Origin: an uncultured Dorea sp.
GTDB lineage: Bacteria > Bacillota > Clostridia > Lachnospirales > Lachnospiraceae
Length of the DNA stretch: 64,000 nt
NCBI GenBank assembly: GCA_945870325.1
Contig: CAMBRQ010000006.1
Location: forward strand, 1-64,000
Direction: 5' to 3'
In this document: positions 62,101 to 64,000 of the stretch, in pieces
How positions within the stretch are numbered: the first letter of the stretch is position 1
How the letters are laid out: the number at the start of each line of letters is the position of its first letter
The notes under the pieces: generated by a model
What the model was told of the DNA's origin: nothing
Databases searched by the model: none
What the model saw: the letters and a program-made list of their open reading frames with translations, nothing else
Position numbers and translations under genes: made by a program

Positions 62101-63706
62101 ATTCGGCTGTAGGTTTCAACCATTCCGGCATGTCCGTAATAATATGGCGGTCTCGTTTCCTGCTGTTTCCCACTTTGGCTATATTAAGTATACTCTCTTT
62201 ATCTATTCCCGTCCCAAAATCTTTAATCCTGACCTTAACTCCATACTGCCATTTCTCTTTATTCTTTTTATTACGCAGATCGATAAAATCCTCTTCCGTA
62301 ATCGGGAATTCATCCCGACGTTCATTCCTTTTGATAATCTGCATTTCAATCTCAATCGGAAATATATCTGTAGATAAAATATTCTCCAGTTCATCCGGAG
62401 ACATCTTTTTTAGTTCATCTCTCGACCGATAATATCCCCAAGTACGAACACATTCCTGCCAATATTGCATTTTACTGGCATCTATGGCATTCTGAAGGAA
62501 TTCTCTCAAAAAGACAAATTGCCCCTTATACACATTAGAACCCTCAAGAATTGCAAATGCCTTACTCTGAGAGATATGAAACTGTGTAGCCACCAGTTCT
62601 TCTGGAATCTGCATTCCATCCAGGTACAGTTTAACAGAATCAACCGTAGGCAATGCCCCACTGAAATTCCTGGGACAAATCAGCATCCAGTTATAACCCG
62701 CTTCTTTCAGGATGCTCTTCAGGATATCACATTCTTTTCTAACCAGACGCAACGCTTCCTGCGAACTACAATCAGCCTCAATGGATATAATGTCAGGCCT
62801 TATGTAAAGTCTCCGGATGGCCTGATGTTTCTCATAATGACGCTCTGAAAGTTCCGGAAAAACGCCGACAAATTCCTTGGTCAAAGGATGAAACCGATCA
62901 TTGTCCATATCCAGAATATCGCCTAATTGTAAAAGTACCGCAACAAAACGAGGATGTAGATAATCAGAGACATATCCGTTATCCTCCTGCGGCAGGTTCA
63001 TAATGTGTTCAAAATCAGAATCTGTATGAAGACCCGCACACTTTGCAATCAGTAAAAATATCCTTTGCGGAATACCCGCCATAGAAAATCCAGTGCCGAG
63101 TTTCTCGGATTTTAAAGTCCACTCAGTCAGACGATCCTCGGACATGTTTCCATGCTCCGTCCGCCTGAAATTAGCAATCAGATGAAGAATTCCATAATAT
63201 ACTGACAGTTTGTCAGCGTACAATTTCTTCATCTGTTCTTCTTTACTATCTTCGTCATCATATTCATACTTTGTCTGCTGAAGCGCTTTTACTGCTTTTT
63301 GAAAAACAACATCATTTTCATCCCCAAGTTCCTTCACCATATCGAGGAACTTTTCATTTTTCACAATCTCTTCCCGATCCGTATGTGTAATAACCATCCC
63401 GATGTCATGAATATAGACTGTATGGAGCAGCATAAAACAATCCGATGCTGACAATTCTCCAATCCTATTCTCTCCCAGAATCATCTCAATGTTATGAAGA
63501 ACCGTATTGGCATGGGACTCATCATGCTTGCTATAAGTTGGAAATGAACTCATAGTTGCTTCAAGAAGCTGTGAAAGCCAGCGTTTATTCTGACACCATG
63601 CATGCCACAGGACTTCATTTCGCTCAGTATGTTTTTCATTCAGATAATGCCTTTCCAATTGCCCTTCTATGGTCAGATGCTTTTTATTTTTCTTTTTCTT
63701 GCCCAT
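59177..63706 (-). CDS. 1509-residue HD phosphohydrolase/HSP90-type ATPase fusion
   Basis: After a Lys-rich start, residues 50-330 form an HD domain: FPTYSKHDESHANTVLHNIE (His 61/65), HTVYIHDIGMVITHT with HD at 100-101, RRTEHGNMSE near 185 and LLQLGDILDMDNDRFHP near 263. Residues 385-600 form an HSP90-type GHKL ATPase: N box FVFLREFLQNAIDASKMQYW (Asn 406), G1 box VRIKDFGTGIDKESI, G2 box PTAEFGIGLQSAF. The remaining 900 residues are unassigned, with no transmembrane segments. Such HD-plus-HSP90 proteins occur sporadically and are suspected conflict proteins; the exact reaction is unknown. GGCAGGAGACA precedes the ATG. It lies between a gene running off the edge and the ImmA/IrrE-like gene. Confidence 0.8.
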   Translation of the reverse strand: MGKKKKNKKHLTIEGQLERHYLNEKHTERNEVLWHAWCQNKRWLSQLLEATMSSFPTYSKHDESHANTVLHNIEMILGENRIGELSASDCFMLLHTVYIHDIGMVITHTDREEIVKNEKFLDMVKELGDENDVVFQKAVKALQQTKYEYDDEDSKEEQMKKLYADKLSVYYGILHLIANFRRTEHGNMSEDRLTEWTLKSEKLGTGFSMAGIPQRIFLLIAKCAGLHTDSDFEHIMNLPQEDNGYVSDYLHPRFVAVLLQLGDILDMDNDRFHPLTKEFVGVFPELSERHYEKHQAIRRLYIRPDIISIEADCSSQEALRLVRKECDILKSILKEAGYNWMLICPRNFSGALPTVDSVKLYLDGMQIPEELVATQFHISQSKAFAILEGSNVYKGQFVFLREFLQNAIDASKMQYWQECVRTWGYYRSRDELKKMSPDELENILSTDIFPIEIEMQIIKRNERRDEFPITEEDFIDLRNKKNKEKWQYGVKVRIKDFGTGIDKESILNIAKVGNSRKRDRHIITDMPEWLKPTAEFGIGLQSAFILTNIFKCYTFTRSNEKYEVTFSTVKSNYYEGYINVKPRESFNTKDDAYGTCFEVFVPAKKKMRHELYPAAWDGKDYFDQDYEVLRPLRHSAELLAQMALYLDEQIGEQLFPIHLKVESVPGVVIPLNLSDKNQLKRLKCNLRGDKTWYDDLKDITSCCKDDTLNQFVQNTITDRAWNRSGKSWIFYYNKGKDTNNYKNNGYCENILIEKTDRSIALLDCWNTHFYFWDNELCTFCIINMKNFLKSEQRETERLDGHCENKDVNRGVLIYYKGIELDEIELPDFGNELIQSIDIKGKLAREYINLSRKGFTEKGKVYFLREIYEPLLESVHEILRAMNKNQPNEVTQGIENSLKQKKELFDTLPEIVEAYNSSVVCNGIVSFNQQNTVFTSADIRRRIDNIRERIIELCKENIVIITMLAFFAQKGEFNPLFRLSCDNGEEARCCWNEALECAREYGKWLQNELQDRSVLFKIEHRPEVNLQKMTEVTGYASGVINFSDVFSNDNRFMIVSKRENVSAPWKQFLTPIYIKREVKDHEDPIDILKQYILTDSFSKEKKELEEKLQKIGQRALKIATYYGMDDAGVSGEMSPGEYLQQYFLKWMLKYIPTVALFMSDDGNIRINIICGKIFPFIFVNQSFKVLVVKRILEDAKRYGIQRFSIPAWQKMEYLKCKELPYTHYFVKRGYMARESYGKLIFPFGAEELKAIMERMNSPEARNNSKKLNQLFGILNVEKYLSDQFWIASGEIDRQIKQIQEKNSDIHKNYIEIYGQFKEGWKSGNRQALPLMVEVREEYRSFTLNCIRKLGESQSEDNLQQGFQLKNITEFREQCSYIIACILLKVIGEYYGEDLSMLLTSLPEKRYALFVKGWMYVIKREYMADASETAKYKIRYLEILKNERSKEFYKQQMILDYIALHNSSGLLSKHLWNCWLRCFEELFDVFTLIEMNAFRNPYNDLPDLEYFEKKV

Positions 63707-63757
63707 ATTGTCTCCTGCCGTTCTTTTTCTTCTTTTTCCTATGTATACAATTAATCT

Positions 63758-64000
63758 TTAACGTTTTTTCTGATTCCCTGATAGAATGTCAGATTCCTTC
63801 TCTATCACGCTCATGTAGTTTTTCTGTAATATATCTACAACAGAAACTGAATTAGACAGGCTCATCCGATTATCATTCTCCATAACTTCCTGGAATCTTT
63901 TCGCGAATTCTTCATATCTTTCATCTTCACGCAAAGCATAACTCATCTCCCTATGTAGATTACATAATGCGAAATACGTAGTGCTCCTCTGTATCAGTTT
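63758..64000 (-). CDS. partial gene at the window edge, C-terminal 80 residues
   Basis: The minus-strand frame is open from the window edge to the stop at 63758. It reads KLIQRSTTYFALCNLHREMS, then RYEEFAKRFQEVMENDNRMS and LQKNYMSVIEKESDILSGNQ, a helical, charged C terminus. An internal ATG at 63946 is possible but the frame continues upstream without a stop, so it is more likely the end of a longer gene. It stops 51 bp before the HD/HSP90 gene and is probably the first visible gene of that operon. No family can be named. Confidence 0.55.
   Translation of the reverse strand, partial: KLIQRSTTYFALCNLHREMSYALREDERYEEFAKRFQEVMENDNRMSLSNSVSVVDILQKNYMSVIEKESDILSGNQKKR

Overview
The window is chromosomal DNA from a low-to-mid GC Firmicute, most likely a gut Lachnospiraceae (Dorea, Mediterraneibacter or Coprococcus type). 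The evidence is the spore-coat morphogenesis protein SipL, strong AGGAGG ribosome sites, a THI-box/ThiT pair, a WYL/YafY, MerR, ROK and HxlR regulator complement, and protein sequences that read like that family. No rRNA, tRNA, CRISPR array or intact prophage is seen. The species cannot be fixed from sequence alone.

Layout. 0-9.6 kb is housekeeping: SipL, a lipoprotein, then a plus-strand run malQ, plsC, pncB, ddl, murF and a Cof-type HAD phosphatase. 9.6-20.2 kb is carbohydrate metabolism: a PflX-like radical SAM protein, a 180-nt structured RNA candidate, xylB with an aldo/keto reductase and GntR repressor, an Rpn-type nuclease, rhaB with a class II aldolase and a divergent ROK regulator, and a sugar acetyltransferase. 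20.2-26.4 kb holds two gene stubs, ThiT under a TPP riboswitch, a tiny self-contained transcription unit for a 26-residue peptide, and an AraC-controlled esterase/esterase/GPH-transporter operon whose transporter lacks its first membrane segment.

26.4-49 kb is an accessory zone full of broken genes: RhuM/Fic remnants, an IS66 remnant, an intact Phd/RelE pair, internally deleted GNAT-YoaP, VOC and RhuM genes, a decayed NACHT-type NTPase, an AbiTii gene paired with an unknown partner, an intact Fic/RelB-type pair, a chimeric recombinase, and a string of small regulator, GNAT and stress-type genes, several frameshifted. The part from about 34.6 to 40.4 kb is visibly AT-rich, which suggests transfer. 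49.4-58.2 kb returns to core genes: rlmD, yhaM, an HtrA-like protein without its catalytic His and Asp, mutS2, and a two-component pair.

58.3-64 kb carries the most unusual locus: at least three minus-strand genes, of which the first runs off the window edge. The second encodes a 1509-residue protein joining an HD phosphohydrolase domain to an HSP90-type ATPase. The third encodes an ImmA/IrrE-like protein whose HExxH motif has become NEIVQ. Together with the AbiTii pair, whose two proteins share a Gly/Gln-rich motif, this is the best candidate for an undescribed defence or conflict system. Both functional readings are inferences.
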